Origin: Treponema sp.
GTDB taxonomy: Bacteria; Spirochaetota; Spirochaetia; Treponematales; Breznakiellaceae
Length of the DNA: 64,000 nt
Direction of reading: 5' to 3'
Assembly: GCA_009781475.1 (NCBI GenBank)
Contig: WQYB01000003.1
Coordinates: forward strand, 25,488-89,487
The position numbers and the translations under genes are program-made. Shown here in pieces: positions 24,961 to 34,299 of this stretch (positions are counted from its first letter, which is position 1; each line of letters starts with the position of its first letter). Below the pieces are notes generated by a model. It was not told where the DNA came from, made no database searches, and saw only the letters and a list, made by a program, of their open reading frames with translations.

Positions 24961-26436
24961 TTAAAACGGACCATAATCAATATTAACTGCAATTGCAAGA
25001 AATATTGAAGTAATAGCCAGAATAGCCAGTTGTAATTTCCATGTCCAGCGTATCCATTTTGCATAATTTACTACTGTAAAAGAAAGTGCGATAAGAAGCA
25101 GCGCATTGGTAGGATATATAACATTGGAAAAACCATCACCGAAGTTAAAAGCAAGAACGGCTGTCTGCCGTGTAATACCTACAAGATCTGCAAGCGGAGT
25201 AAGAATAGGCATCAATAAAAATGCTTTAGCGCTTGCTGAACCTATAAAAAATTCCATTACAAGCGTAGCAGCGTATACCATAAAAGCTGCGATAACAGAA
25301 GATGAATGGCTGATAACTTCCGCCGATCTATAAAGAATTGTATCCATGATCATTCCGGTTGTGATTATATGTTTGACACTATACGCCATAAGAACAAGCA
25401 GAATGCCGGGCAGGAAATTTACAACTCCTTTACCGAAAGATTTGCCTATTTTTGCAATATTAAATCCCGAAAAAACTCCTCCTCCTATTCCTCCGATTAA
25501 AAACATTATGATTAACATGAGGAAAGCAAGGTCTGTTATCTGCGGTATGCGGGAAGAAATAACCGCAAAAATCATTGCTAAAGCGATACAGAAAGCAAAA
25601 AAGAAAAGAGCCCGCCATTGACCTTTACTGATAGTATACTCACTTTCAATATGAGCGCTGCCTGTTTTTAATCTTTGCCTTAATACTTCATCTTCCTTGT
25701 AGCAAATTGAACTTTGCGGATTACGTTCTACCTTTTTTGCGTGTCGTATAACAAACAGACAAACAACAATAAATATGACAAAAAAGAATACAAGTCTTAA
25801 AAGAGCGCCGGAAAAAAGCGGCAATCCCGCGATTCTTTGAGCTACTGCAATTGTAAAAGGATTTGTAACAGCAGCTGCAAACCCGAATGCCATCGGCAGC
25901 AGACTCATTCCAAGTCCTGTAAGGGAATCCCATCCCAATGATATTGCTATTGGAACAATAAATATAATTAATGGAACCATTTCTTCAAACATTCCGACAA
26001 AACCTGCCGCTGCCATAAAGAAAAAGATCATTACAACAATCAACAAGTATTTTCTTTTTGCAAACCGGGATACAAGGAAATGTACCAGCGCTTTCATTAC
26101 TCCTGCATTATCTAAAATGGTTATTGAACCGCCAACAACCATAAAAAATATTATTAATACAATAGGAGTAAGATTATCAGGTCCGAATAAAACTTCTATG
26201 GGAGCTGTAAACCACCGCCAAAACGGATAATCAGGGCGTTCAATTTCCTGATAACTGCCATTTACTACAAGTGTGCGCCCTTCGCTTTCTACACGGTCAT
26301 AAGCGCCTGCCGGTAAAACTTTTGTAAGAATGCCAGATACGATCATAAGCGAAAGAATAATAATTACGGCAAGATAAAATGATTTAGCTTCGATTTTTAC
26401 ATTGGATTCTTCTGAAAAAGTTTGTTCGCTTTTCAT
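24961..26436 (-). CDS. YfcC-family / DcuC-like carrier
   Basis: The product is 491 aa with about 12 membrane segments. The N-terminal ILTKVLPAGAYDRV and the later MFEEMVPLIIFIVPIAISLGWD, AVTNPFTIAVAQ and EFFIGSASAKAFLLMPILTPLADLVG are typical of the YfcC/ArcD-like C4-dicarboxylate anaerobic carrier family. These are thought to move amino acids, peptides or dicarboxylates. The gene overlaps the end of the M20 peptidase gene's neighbour frame by four bases (ATGA). This suggests that the peptidase product and the transported substrate are linked, for example dipeptide or acyl-amino-acid use. Confidence 0.85.
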   Translation of the reverse strand: MKSEQTFSEESNVKIEAKSFYLAVIIILSLMIVSGILTKVLPAGAYDRVESEGRTLVVNGSYQEIERPDYPFWRWFTAPIEVLFGPDNLTPIVLIIFFMVVGGSITILDNAGVMKALVHFLVSRFAKRKYLLIVVMIFFFMAAAGFVGMFEEMVPLIIFIVPIAISLGWDSLTGLGMSLLPMAFGFAAAVTNPFTIAVAQRIAGLPLFSGALLRLVFFFVIFIVVCLFVIRHAKKVERNPQSSICYKEDEVLRQRLKTGSAHIESEYTISKGQWRALFFFAFCIALAMIFAVISSRIPQITDLAFLMLIIMFLIGGIGGGVFSGFNIAKIGKSFGKGVVNFLPGILLVLMAYSVKHIITTGMIMDTILYRSAEVISHSSSVIAAFMVYAATLVMEFFIGSASAKAFLLMPILTPLADLVGITRQTAVLAFNFGDGFSNVIYPTNALLLIALSFTVVNYAKWIRWTWKLQLAILAITSIFLAIAVNIDYGPF

Positions 26437-27767
26437 AATACCCTCAATAAGTTTGTATAAAATAAAAGTTCCCGGTTTAGATTTTCTATTGAAATACGCT
26501 CATCGTGACCGTGTACTCTGTCTAGTTCTTCAGGAGTAAGTTTCTGCGGATTAAAACGTATAATTGAATCTGTTAATTCTTTGTAATGGCGTGAGTCTGT
26601 AATGGCAACCATGATAAATGGCAGAAGCGGAATACCTGGATATACTTCGTTTAAAGCATTCTCTATTTCCTGCCAGCCATGCCGGCGGAATTTGTTTGCG
26701 GTATAATTTGCAGTAACAGGGTTTGCTCCGTGTTCATACATGCTAATTTGAACCCGTTTATCGTTAATTATTTTTTTTATATAAGCAGTTGCGCTTTCAA
26801 TTGTCCAGGGCGGCAATAAACGCATATTTATAACTGCACGGACTTTAGACGGCATTACATTATCTGCAGCGCTTCCTTCGAGCATGGTCATTGCGACTGT
26901 AGTTTTTAACATAGATTGTACTGTCGCACTGGTTGCCACAAGTTTAAAAAATAAAGGACCTAATAAACGCGTGTGTGATAAAACAAACCCTTTAATTCCC
27001 GGTATCATTTTTGAAATTTCTTTAAAAAAAACTTCGACAGTTGGGCGGAGCTTGTATGGAAATGATTTATTTCCGATTTTGATTAATGCCTTGCCAAGTA
27101 TTGCCGCCGCCTGGATTTTAGGAGGTCTTGAAGCGTGACCCGGCTGCTGTTCTACAGTTAAATAAAGACTTAAGTTTCCTTTTTCTTCGATGCTGATAAG
27201 AGCTAAAGGAGTATCAATTCCTTCAATTTGATTTTCTGCTATAGGCGATCCTTCATCCATTATCCAGTCAAATTTTTGTTTGCGCTCTTTAAACCAATTA
27301 GCAGCTTCTTTAGCACCCAAAGCTCCGCCTCTCTCTTCGTCTCCGCCGAATGCAAACCAGATATCTTTTTCCGGCTTCCATCCTTGTGCGCAAAGATTTT
27401 CTGCCGCTTCCATGATGCACACCAATGTACTTTTCATGTCGATAGTGCCTCTGCCGTAAATGAAACCTTCATTTATCTCCGCGCCAAAAGGATCAAAATT
27501 CCATTTTTCTTTTTCGGCAGGAACAACATCATAATGAGAAAGAAATAATACAGCTCCTTTTTTACTTTTCCCGGGTAAATGATATATAACAGAGTAAGGA
27601 TTTAATACCCAACGCTGCGCGGAATTATGAAAAGCGGAAAAATTATCTTTTAGGAATCCCTGAAACCGAACTAAAGGCTCTAAAGCTGTTTCATCTTCAT
27701 CATTAACATCCTTTTGCCGCCAGGTCGGGATTTTTATGGCTTCCTGAAACTTTTCTATAAAGTTCAT
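26433..27767 (-). CDS. M20-family metallopeptidase (Gly-X carboxypeptidase / PM20D1-like)
   Basis: The product is about 444 aa. The dinuclear zinc motifs are seen in LFLSHYDVVP, GRGTIDMKS and GGDEERGG, with a dimerisation (lid) domain around GNLSLYLTVEQQPGHASRPP and the late metal ligand region ITDSRHYKEL. It should hydrolyse peptides or N-acylated amino acids in the cytoplasm. I prefer ATG 27767 to the tracked TTG two codons earlier. The stop overlaps the start of the YfcC-like carrier. The whole series TPR-M20-YfcC-YjbQ looks like one operon. Confidence 0.88.
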   Translation of the reverse strand: MNFIEKFQEAIKIPTWRQKDVNDEDETALEPLVRFQGFLKDNFSAFHNSAQRWVLNPYSVIYHLPGKSKKGAVLFLSHYDVVPAEKEKWNFDPFGAEINEGFIYGRGTIDMKSTLVCIMEAAENLCAQGWKPEKDIWFAFGGDEERGGALGAKEAANWFKERKQKFDWIMDEGSPIAENQIEGIDTPLALISIEEKGNLSLYLTVEQQPGHASRPPKIQAAAILGKALIKIGNKSFPYKLRPTVEVFFKEISKMIPGIKGFVLSHTRLLGPLFFKLVATSATVQSMLKTTVAMTMLEGSAADNVMPSKVRAVINMRLLPPWTIESATAYIKKIINDKRVQISMYEHGANPVTANYTANKFRRHGWQEIENALNEVYPGIPLLPFIMVAITDSRHYKELTDSIIRFNPQKLTPEELDRVHGHDERISIENLNRELLFYTNLLRVL

Positions 27768-27779
27768 TGTCAAAAAACA

Positions 27780-28706
27780 CTACCTTTGTTCATTTATTGT
27801 TTGCAGTAATATATCTAAATTATTTTTGGCAAGTTCATTGGAAGGGTCAAGAATTAAAGCCAGGTTGTATAATTCCAAAGAGCGGTCATATTCTTCCAAA
27901 TTTTTATATATAATACCTAAGTTAATATAATTGTCTATAAAGCCGGGATTTAATTCATTTGATTTTGTAAAATCAGTAATTGCATGTTCAAATTCTTCCA
28001 TATAAGCATAACATAAACCGCGGTCAAAGTACGAACAGTATTCATTAGGATACATTTCAATAATTTTAGTAAAATATATTATGGCTTGACTGTAATTTTC
28101 TATAGTAATATAAATATGACCTAACAATGAATACGCATTAGTATCTTCCGGTTCTGCTTGAATATATTTTTGTAAATCATCCAAAGCCTCGTTAAAATTA
28201 CCTAATCTATAATATATTACACTTCTATTAAAAAGTGCGGGAGATAAATCCGGCTCCAGATATATAGCCTGAGTATAATCATCAATCGCAAGGTTATATT
28301 CATTTTTTAATGAATATGCGATTCCACGATTAAGATACGGCACGGGATCACGAGGATCAAGTCTAATTGCTTTGCTAAAATCTAAAATCGCGCGGTTTAA
28401 TATTAATATATGTTCTTCTGTAATATTTTCATCTGTCGCAACTAATTTATCATCAAAATATTGTGATGATACAGAATTTGTTAATGAAAATCCACGCATG
28501 GCGTATGCAGTACCCCAGCTTGGGTTTAATCTTATAACTTCTGTAAAAGCCAAAATAGCGTTTTCAAATTCACCCCGGTTAACAAATTCATAACCGCGGT
28601 CAAAATATTCCTGCGCTGTTACGGAAGGGTTGTTTTGTGCTATTACCGGAAAAGAGATTTTTAAACATAATATAAAAATGAGTAAAAAACTCCTTAAATA
28701 AATCAT
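27780..28706 (-). CDS. Exported TPR-repeat protein
   Basis: The product is 308 aa. A signal peptide (SFLLIFILCLKISFPVIAQ) is followed by about seven TPR units. Examples are AILAFTEVIRLNPSWGTAYAMRG, AIDDYTQAIYLEPD, ALDDLQKYIQAEPE and AITDFTKSNELNPG. It is probably a periplasmic scaffold. It heads the operon with the M20 peptidase. TATAAT (28718-28713, minus) ends 6 nt before the ATG and no Shine-Dalgarno is seen, so a leaderless transcript is likely. Confidence 0.8.
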   Translation of the reverse strand: MIYLRSFLLIFILCLKISFPVIAQNNPSVTAQEYFDRGYEFVNRGEFENAILAFTEVIRLNPSWGTAYAMRGFSLTNSVSSQYFDDKLVATDENITEEHILILNRAILDFSKAIRLDPRDPVPYLNRGIAYSLKNEYNLAIDDYTQAIYLEPDLSPALFNRSVIYYRLGNFNEALDDLQKYIQAEPEDTNAYSLLGHIYITIENYSQAIIYFTKIIEMYPNEYCSYFDRGLCYAYMEEFEHAITDFTKSNELNPGFIDNYINLGIIYKNLEEYDRSLELYNLALILDPSNELAKNNLDILLQTINEQR

Positions 28707-28911
28707 GTTGATATTATATATTTAACTACTCTTTTTTTCTAGTACTGCTTTTATTTAACAAAATAACCGTAGCCGCAAAATCTTAAAATATTTTAAAATA
28801 TTTCAATTTATCATTTTTAAAAAGTGCGGCATTGTTAAATTTGCTTTCAGGCATTGTGAGTTTCGGCTTAACGAAAATCCTGGTTCAAACCTCGCGGCTT
28901 TTATCCAAAAA

Positions 28912-30312
28912 CTACTTAAGCGTCTTGCGGAAACCCTCTGACAAATTGTTGTCGCTGATATTCCTTATAGTTCCGCCGCCCTGGTTTCTGAATTTTCCCG
29001 GGCTTATACCTGTGTATGCTTTGAATATCTTTGAAAACCAGCTTTGGTCTTCAAAACAGCAGCACGCTGCTATTTCACTAAGCGACATATCTGTGTCTAC
29101 AAGAAGCCGGCTTGCTTTTTCTACCCGCAGTCTATTTAAGTATTTTGACAGGTTTTCACCCATTTCTTCCTTAAATATGGTGCTAAAATAGGGCGGAGAA
29201 AGACCGGCTATGTTGGAAATTTCTTTCAAACTAATCTTTCTGGTAAAATTTTCCATAATAAAATTTTCCGCTTTTCTTAAGGCTGCTGCATGAGGAATTC
29301 CCCTGAAAGAAGAAATAGCGCCTGATACACGGTCAACAATGTTGCTTATAATGTCTGTAAGCTCTTCAATCGTTTTGGCTTCCTGTACCATTTTCAGGTT
29401 ATGGCTGTTTATTTCCATGGAAAGATTTCCGCTCTTTGCAGGACTAATTTCCAGCCTGGAAATAAGTACAACCAGTTCGATAACCCTTAATTGCACATAC
29501 TTAAACTGCCCGGGATTGGTAAAAAATAACATAGCTAAAAGCTCATTTAATGCTTTTTTCGCTTCGTGGTTTTCACCTTTTCTAAGGGCGGACATCAGCG
29601 TTTTTTCCTTGTCTAGCGGATAACCGAGTTTATCGGCGTTTGCAGGATTTTGCTGTTTTAACTCCTCGATTATTTTTGATATTGTCTCTTGCTGTTGGGC
29701 TCTTCGTCTGATTGTCTCGTGATGGTCTTCACTTCCGGAAGAAAGTGATTCCGCGCATAGCTGCATCATCTCTGCCAGGGATTGTACCTTATCCCCGTCC
29801 GCTTCCGGGAGAGATTTGACGCGCTCTTTAAACTCTTCATTCGATATTTCACTATTGCACATAACAGAAGTATCATTGGCATTTAAAAAAATGTCAACAG
29901 TTTTTTTATTTTCTGTTAAAAAACCTGATCCCCTGATAGCTCCTGAAAAATAGCCTTCAGTGTATATGGGGCTGGTCCAGAAAAGCAAACCCATGCTGCA
30001 TTTATAAATATGACAGTTGCCTTTCTTGTTTGCTTCTTTTATTGCAGTTATATGCATATCATGGCAAGGGTAGGAATTTTGATTGTTCCCGTTTTTACAA
30101 TAACGGCAGATCCTGCTTTCCGGAGCGGAATCTGTTTCATTACGGTTAATGAACTGCGGTTTATATGAGCTGTCATACAAACAGATATTACTTCCCGTAG
30201 CTTGATTGTAATCATACATGATCCTGGTGGCTCTATCTGTTAATGATTCATCATTAAGCCACTTTTCTGACTGACCATTTATTTGGTCAGGGTATACCTT
30301 GTTTTTACTCAT
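28912..30312 (-). CDS. PocR-domain AraC-family transcriptional regulator (copy 1)
   Basis: The product is 466 aa. The N-terminal PocR sensory domain carries Cys-rich signatures (RICRYCKNGN, CHDMH, CHIYKCSMGLLFWTSPIY). A helical linker follows. The C-terminal AraC double helix-turn-helix reads ISLKEISNIAGLSPPYFSTIFKE and LSEIAACCCFEDQSWFSKIFK. PocR domains are thought to bind small hydrocarbon derivatives such as diols; the ligand here is unknown. AGGGG precedes the ATG. A paralogue with a similar layout lies immediately upstream in the same direction. Confidence 0.9.
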   Translation of the reverse strand: MSKNKVYPDQINGQSEKWLNDESLTDRATRIMYDYNQATGSNICLYDSSYKPQFINRNETDSAPESRICRYCKNGNNQNSYPCHDMHITAIKEANKKGNCHIYKCSMGLLFWTSPIYTEGYFSGAIRGSGFLTENKKTVDIFLNANDTSVMCNSEISNEEFKERVKSLPEADGDKVQSLAEMMQLCAESLSSGSEDHHETIRRRAQQQETISKIIEELKQQNPANADKLGYPLDKEKTLMSALRKGENHEAKKALNELLAMLFFTNPGQFKYVQLRVIELVVLISRLEISPAKSGNLSMEINSHNLKMVQEAKTIEELTDIISNIVDRVSGAISSFRGIPHAAALRKAENFIMENFTRKISLKEISNIAGLSPPYFSTIFKEEMGENLSKYLNRLRVEKASRLLVDTDMSLSEIAACCCFEDQSWFSKIFKAYTGISPGKFRNQGGGTIRNISDNNLSEGFRKTLK

Positions 30313-30332
30313 AGAAGTACCCCTTTTTAGGA

Positions 30333-31538
30333 CTAACCCAGGTAATTACCTTCAACAGCTACGCCGTATTCACGGTACTTTCCGGGTGTAAATCCCGTAT
30401 TATTTCTAAATATTTTTGAGAACCAGCTTTGATCCTCAAAACCACAAGTAACCGCTATTTCGCTTATTGGCAAACTTGTTGTTACCAATAAGGAAGCCGC
30501 TTTTTCTACCCTCAATCTGTTCAGGTAATTAGAAAGATTTTCTCCCATTTCTTCCTTAAAAACCGTACTGAAATAAGGTGCTGAAAGCCCGGAAGCAGTA
30601 GCGATTTCCTTTAAGCTCAGTTTCCTTGTGTAATGCGACCAAATGTACCGTTCCGCCTTTCTTAAAGCGGAGTAATGACGTACACCGTGAAAGGAAAAAA
30701 TCATTCCTGACATCCTTTCTGTTATGCCGCTAAAGAACTCAATTACTTCTTCCAGGCTGGAACTATCTTCGATCTTTTTCAAACACCGGTTTGTTGTTTC
30801 TAAAGATGTGTTATCCATAATATTTTTCGGATCAGCTACAGCTCTAGAAAGTAAAACCGCAAGTTCCAATGCTTTCAAACGAAAAGCCGAAAAATTGTTC
30901 CTTACTTCAAGATAATAAATCTTGAGCAGGTTGACCAGGATTTTTTGTCCTTCGGCTTTATCACCGCGGCGCAGACTAGCAAGAAGCATGCGTTCCATAT
31001 CAATAGGTGAAATTGTATTATTTTCTTTATTTTGTTTATTAATTACAGTTTCTTCAGGAGCCGGTGTGGGATTTATATTCCATGTCAGAGTTGGATTTTT
31101 CTTTACATAACTCATACCGGTAATTTGAGCTGCGCATAATAACATGATTTGAGCAAGAGATTTTACCTTGTCATAATTATTGTCTGACTTTTTTACTCCG
31201 CCCGATAAAAGAGCTCCTGCAAACCTTTCTCCCGAATAAAACGGGCTTGTCCAAAAAATAAAATCATTCAAACAAAGGTAGATATAAGATCCACCCAGTT
31301 TCCTTGATTTTTCTACAGCTTCTTTATGCAAATTAACGCATTTTTTCTTTGTTCTCGATGATGCTCCTGAATTGCAGCGGCTGCATAATAATTTAATATT
31401 ATTTTCCTGCGAGTTTATATCCGCTCCCATCACAGAAGCAATGCAATTTGATGCTTTTTCGTAATGTTTAGCCAGCCTGGAAGCTCTTTTCATCAATGGT
31501 TCAAGCTCTCTCTTTTGAATAATGTTTAGTTTTGTCAT
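30333..31538 (-). CDS. PocR-domain AraC-family transcriptional regulator (copy 2)
   Basis: The product is 401 aa, a paralogue of the neighbouring regulator. The DNA-binding region is very close (GENLSNYLNRLRVEKAASLLV versus GENLSKYLNRLRVEKASRLLV). The PocR domain is more divergent (LLCSRCNSG, CVNLHKEAV, IYLCLNDFIFWTSPFYSGERFAG). AGGAGA lies before the ATG. A tandem pair with near-identical HTHs and different sensors suggests shared DNA targets answering to different ligands. Confidence 0.9.
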   Translation of the reverse strand: MTKLNIIQKRELEPLMKRASRLAKHYEKASNCIASVMGADINSQENNIKLLCSRCNSGASSRTKKKCVNLHKEAVEKSRKLGGSYIYLCLNDFIFWTSPFYSGERFAGALLSGGVKKSDNNYDKVKSLAQIMLLCAAQITGMSYVKKNPTLTWNINPTPAPEETVINKQNKENNTISPIDMERMLLASLRRGDKAEGQKILVNLLKIYYLEVRNNFSAFRLKALELAVLLSRAVADPKNIMDNTSLETTNRCLKKIEDSSSLEEVIEFFSGITERMSGMIFSFHGVRHYSALRKAERYIWSHYTRKLSLKEIATASGLSAPYFSTVFKEEMGENLSNYLNRLRVEKAASLLVTTSLPISEIAVTCGFEDQSWFSKIFRNNTGFTPGKYREYGVAVEGNYLG

Positions 31539-31701
31539 TGCATTCTCCTATTAATTACTGTTATTTTTTTGTTGTTGGTAGTTAATTTAAAGGGAATGAA
31601 GTGAACAAAATACACCCTATTTGAAAAAAATATCGAACCAAAATGTACTCTTTTTTGCTTAAGGTAGTATTTTTATTATGGAAAAGTTATAATGATGTCT
31701 G

Positions 31702-33630
31702 ATGACAATTGAATTTGATATAGAAGAAACTCTGGAAAGATTGATTCTTTCCGCTTCAGGTTGGAGAGGGGTTTTTGCTTTAAATGGTGATGAAGAAAGT
31801 GTTTTAGAGCAGATTTCAGCATCTCATCGAATAATTGCAGGCGCTGCAGCATTTATTTTTTCGCAATATCTTAAAAAAAATACCGGCGATACTGAAAATA
31901 AACCTTCAATATTGATTGGTAATGATACCCGTCCTACAGGTAAAGCTATTATCGAAGCGATGATACCTGTTTTGCTGTCCGAAGGCTGTAATGTTTTTTA
32001 TACAGGAGTTGTCGCAGCGCCGGAAATAATGGCATGGGCTCGTTTTTTTAATGAAAAAAATAAAAATGGTTTAAATAAAACAGGATTTATATATGTTTCT
32101 GCAAGCCACAACCCAATAGGTCACAATGGGCTTAAGTTCGGTCTTACTGACGGCGGAGTGTTGGCAGCAGATGAAGCGGTAAAATTGATAGCTGATTTTC
32201 GTAAATTGATGGAAAATGGTGATTTTGCCGCTAAATTTGAATCATTATTAACTAGTGCCGAACCAAACCGGATAAAAAATATATATGACAATGAAAATGA
32301 AGCAAAAAAGCAGGCTTATAAAGCATATTTTGATTTTTGCGGTAATGTGGTTAGCGGCGGCTGTTCAAACTTAGAGCAAGTTATGAAAGAAGGTCTTGAA
32401 AAAAAGCCTCTTGGAATTGTATGTGATTTTAACGGCAGCGCCCGCACAGTATCCATAGACAAAGAGTTTTTTGATTCGCTTGGTTTTAAATTTAAATATA
32501 TCAATGATAAACCCGGGCAAATAGTCCATCGGATTGTACCTGAAGGTGAATCTCTTGATCCATGCGCAAGATTGCTTGAAGAAATTCATAAAAAAGATTC
32601 TTCTTTTGTACTTGGTTATGTACCTGATTGTGACGGGGATCGCGGTAACCTTGTTATATATGATACAAAAATTAACAAAACCCGATCTTTAGAAGCGCAG
32701 GAAGTTTTTGCTCTTGCCTGTGTAGCAGAACTTTCACATCTTGTGTGGACAGGAGAAATTTCGTACAACGATAAAAACGAAGCTCTTTGTAAAGCCGCTG
32801 TTGCAATAAATGACCCTACTTCGATGCGTATAGACAGAATTGCTGACGCTTTTAGTGTGTCGGTATTCCGGGCAGAAGTCGGAGAAGCCAATGTTGTCTC
32901 TCTTGCACGGATGTTACGTGAAGGTTTGTATGATAATAATAAATATATCGTACGTATTTTAGGAGAAGGCTCTGCAGGCGGAAATATAACGCATCCGTCC
33001 GCCGTCCGTGATCCTATTAATACAGTTTTAGCAATTGCAAAAATGCTTTCTGTGCGAAGTAATAGTGAATTTTCTGCAGGATACAAGCCGGGACTTTTTG
33101 AAATCTGGTGTAAATTTTCCGGTCAAACAGAAAAATATCATGAAGATTTTTCTCTTGCAGATATAATCGATAGTTTACCGCCTTTTTTAAGTACACCTGC
33201 ATATTCGCCGGATGCGATTATGTCTGTTAAAACGCAGGATCATGCCTTATTAAAAGATAAATATCAGCAAATATTCATAAAAGAATGGGAAGAGCGCAAA
33301 GAAGAGTTGAAAAAACGTTTTGATATTTGCAATTGGGAAGCCATTGCGTATAACGGAACTATAGAAAAACGCGGTTTAAACCGGTTTGGAGATGCAGGTA
33401 AGGGAGGGTTAAAAATATTATTTTTTGACCGCGATAACAGAGAAATTGCCTATATTTGGATGAGGGGTTCTGCCACCGAACCTGTTTTCAGGATTATGGC
33501 TGATGTGAAAACTGCACACACGCCGACCGAAGGGAGGTCTGTGAAAGCTGCCGGGGCTGGTATGGATGTTCAAACTGAAAAATATTTGCTAGAATGGCAG
33601 CGTAGTATGATTATAAAAGCTGATATATAG
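31702..33630 (+). CDS. Phosphoglucomutase/phosphomannomutase family protein
   Basis: The product is 642 aa, longer than the usual 450-580. Alpha-D-phosphohexomutase motifs appear in order: the catalytic phosphoserine loop IYVSASHNPIGHNGLKFG, the metal loop GYVPDCDGDRGN, the sugar loop GEANVV and the phosphate-binding loop RGSATEPVFRIMAD. It should interconvert hexose 1- and 6-phosphates for glycan precursors. TATAAT (31688-31693) ends 8 nt before the ATG and no Shine-Dalgarno is present, so it looks leaderless. It heads a same-strand gene series running to 38409. Confidence 0.85.
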   Translation: MTIEFDIEETLERLILSASGWRGVFALNGDEESVLEQISASHRIIAGAAAFIFSQYLKKNTGDTENKPSILIGNDTRPTGKAIIEAMIPVLLSEGCNVFYTGVVAAPEIMAWARFFNEKNKNGLNKTGFIYVSASHNPIGHNGLKFGLTDGGVLAADEAVKLIADFRKLMENGDFAAKFESLLTSAEPNRIKNIYDNENEAKKQAYKAYFDFCGNVVSGGCSNLEQVMKEGLEKKPLGIVCDFNGSARTVSIDKEFFDSLGFKFKYINDKPGQIVHRIVPEGESLDPCARLLEEIHKKDSSFVLGYVPDCDGDRGNLVIYDTKINKTRSLEAQEVFALACVAELSHLVWTGEISYNDKNEALCKAAVAINDPTSMRIDRIADAFSVSVFRAEVGEANVVSLARMLREGLYDNNKYIVRILGEGSAGGNITHPSAVRDPINTVLAIAKMLSVRSNSEFSAGYKPGLFEIWCKFSGQTEKYHEDFSLADIIDSLPPFLSTPAYSPDAIMSVKTQDHALLKDKYQQIFIKEWEERKEELKKRFDICNWEAIAYNGTIEKRGLNRFGDAGKGGLKILFFDRDNREIAYIWMRGSATEPVFRIMADVKTAHTPTEGRSVKAAGAGMDVQTEKYLLEWQRSMIIKADI

Positions 33631-33639
33631 GAGTAAATT

Positions 33640-34287
33640 ATGGGAATTAGAGGCGAAATTTTTTCTAATAAGGTAATGCTTCCCAACAGAACATATTTTT
33701 TTAATGTAAAAGAGAACAGAAACGGAGATCTTTATCTTAATATTGTTGAAAGCAAAAACCGTGATAACGGCGGTTTTGATCGCCAGTCTGTAATTTTATT
33801 CGCCGATGATTTACAGGAATTTTTAAAGGGCTTTGATGAATCACTTAAAGTAATGGAAAAAGCGATGCGTGAAAAACGCCAGTCAGGAAAAGTTTCAAGT
33901 AAAAAATCAAGCGATGATTCAAAAGCGAGCAGTACGCCGCGGCGCAGTTCAGGTGAAAGTTTTAATAAGGGTGAACGCAAGTTTGTTAAACGAAAAGAAG
34001 GCGGCGGCGATAAAAGTTTAGACAGGGGATTTAAAAAAAGAGAACGTGATGGACAAGAACGCAGAGGCGGACGGGAACGAAGCGGGAACTTTTCAGATCG
34101 CCCAAGAGAACGAGATAATAACCGCAGCAGTAACCGCGGCGCAAGCCGTGAACGAGGCGGCGAATACAGAGCAGGCAGCGATCGCAGACCTGGCAGTGAT
34201 CGAAGACCTGGCAGCGAACGCAAGCCTGGCAGCGAGCGCAAGCCTGGCGGAAACAAGCGGGTTGTGGTTAGAAAAAAAGAACGGTAA
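33640..34287 (+). CDS. PUR-domain nucleic-acid-binding protein with RG-rich tail (BpuR-like)
   Basis: The product is 215 aa. The N-terminal 75 residues (MGIRGEIFSNKVMLPNRTYF, FNVKENRNGDLYLNIVESK, DRQSVILFADDLQEF) match the PUR-alpha-like domain of Borrelia BpuR, which binds DNA and RNA. The remaining roughly 140 residues are a highly basic, Arg/Gly/Ser-rich low-complexity tail with near-perfect GSDRRP/GSERKP repeats encoded by tandem DNA (about 34170-34250). GGAG precedes the ATG, and the gene follows the mutase by 9 nt. It is probably a global post-transcriptional or transcriptional regulator; the tail may drive RNA binding or phase separation (inference). Confidence 0.85.
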   Translation: MGIRGEIFSNKVMLPNRTYFFNVKENRNGDLYLNIVESKNRDNGGFDRQSVILFADDLQEFLKGFDESLKVMEKAMREKRQSGKVSSKKSSDDSKASSTPRRSSGESFNKGERKFVKRKEGGGDKSLDRGFKKRERDGQERRGGRERSGNFSDRPRERDNNRSSNRGASRERGGEYRAGSDRRPGSDRRPGSERKPGSERKPGGNKRVVVRKKER

Positions 34288-34299
34288 ATTAACTGATAT

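Noticed and set aside
28871-28900. GGTTCAAACC resembling a tRNA T-loop
   Set aside because: The flanking five bases do not pair as a T-stem and no acceptor, D or anticodon arms can be drawn; it lies at the 3' end of the PocR-AraC region.
32616-33086. 156-aa minus-strand ORF inside the phosphohexomutase gene
   Set aside because: It is antisense to well-conserved mutase motifs and has no recognisable domain; a shadow frame.
34177-34250. CRISPR-like direct repeats
   Set aside because: The 18-bp units are contiguous, have no spacers and are codons of the PUR-protein tail.
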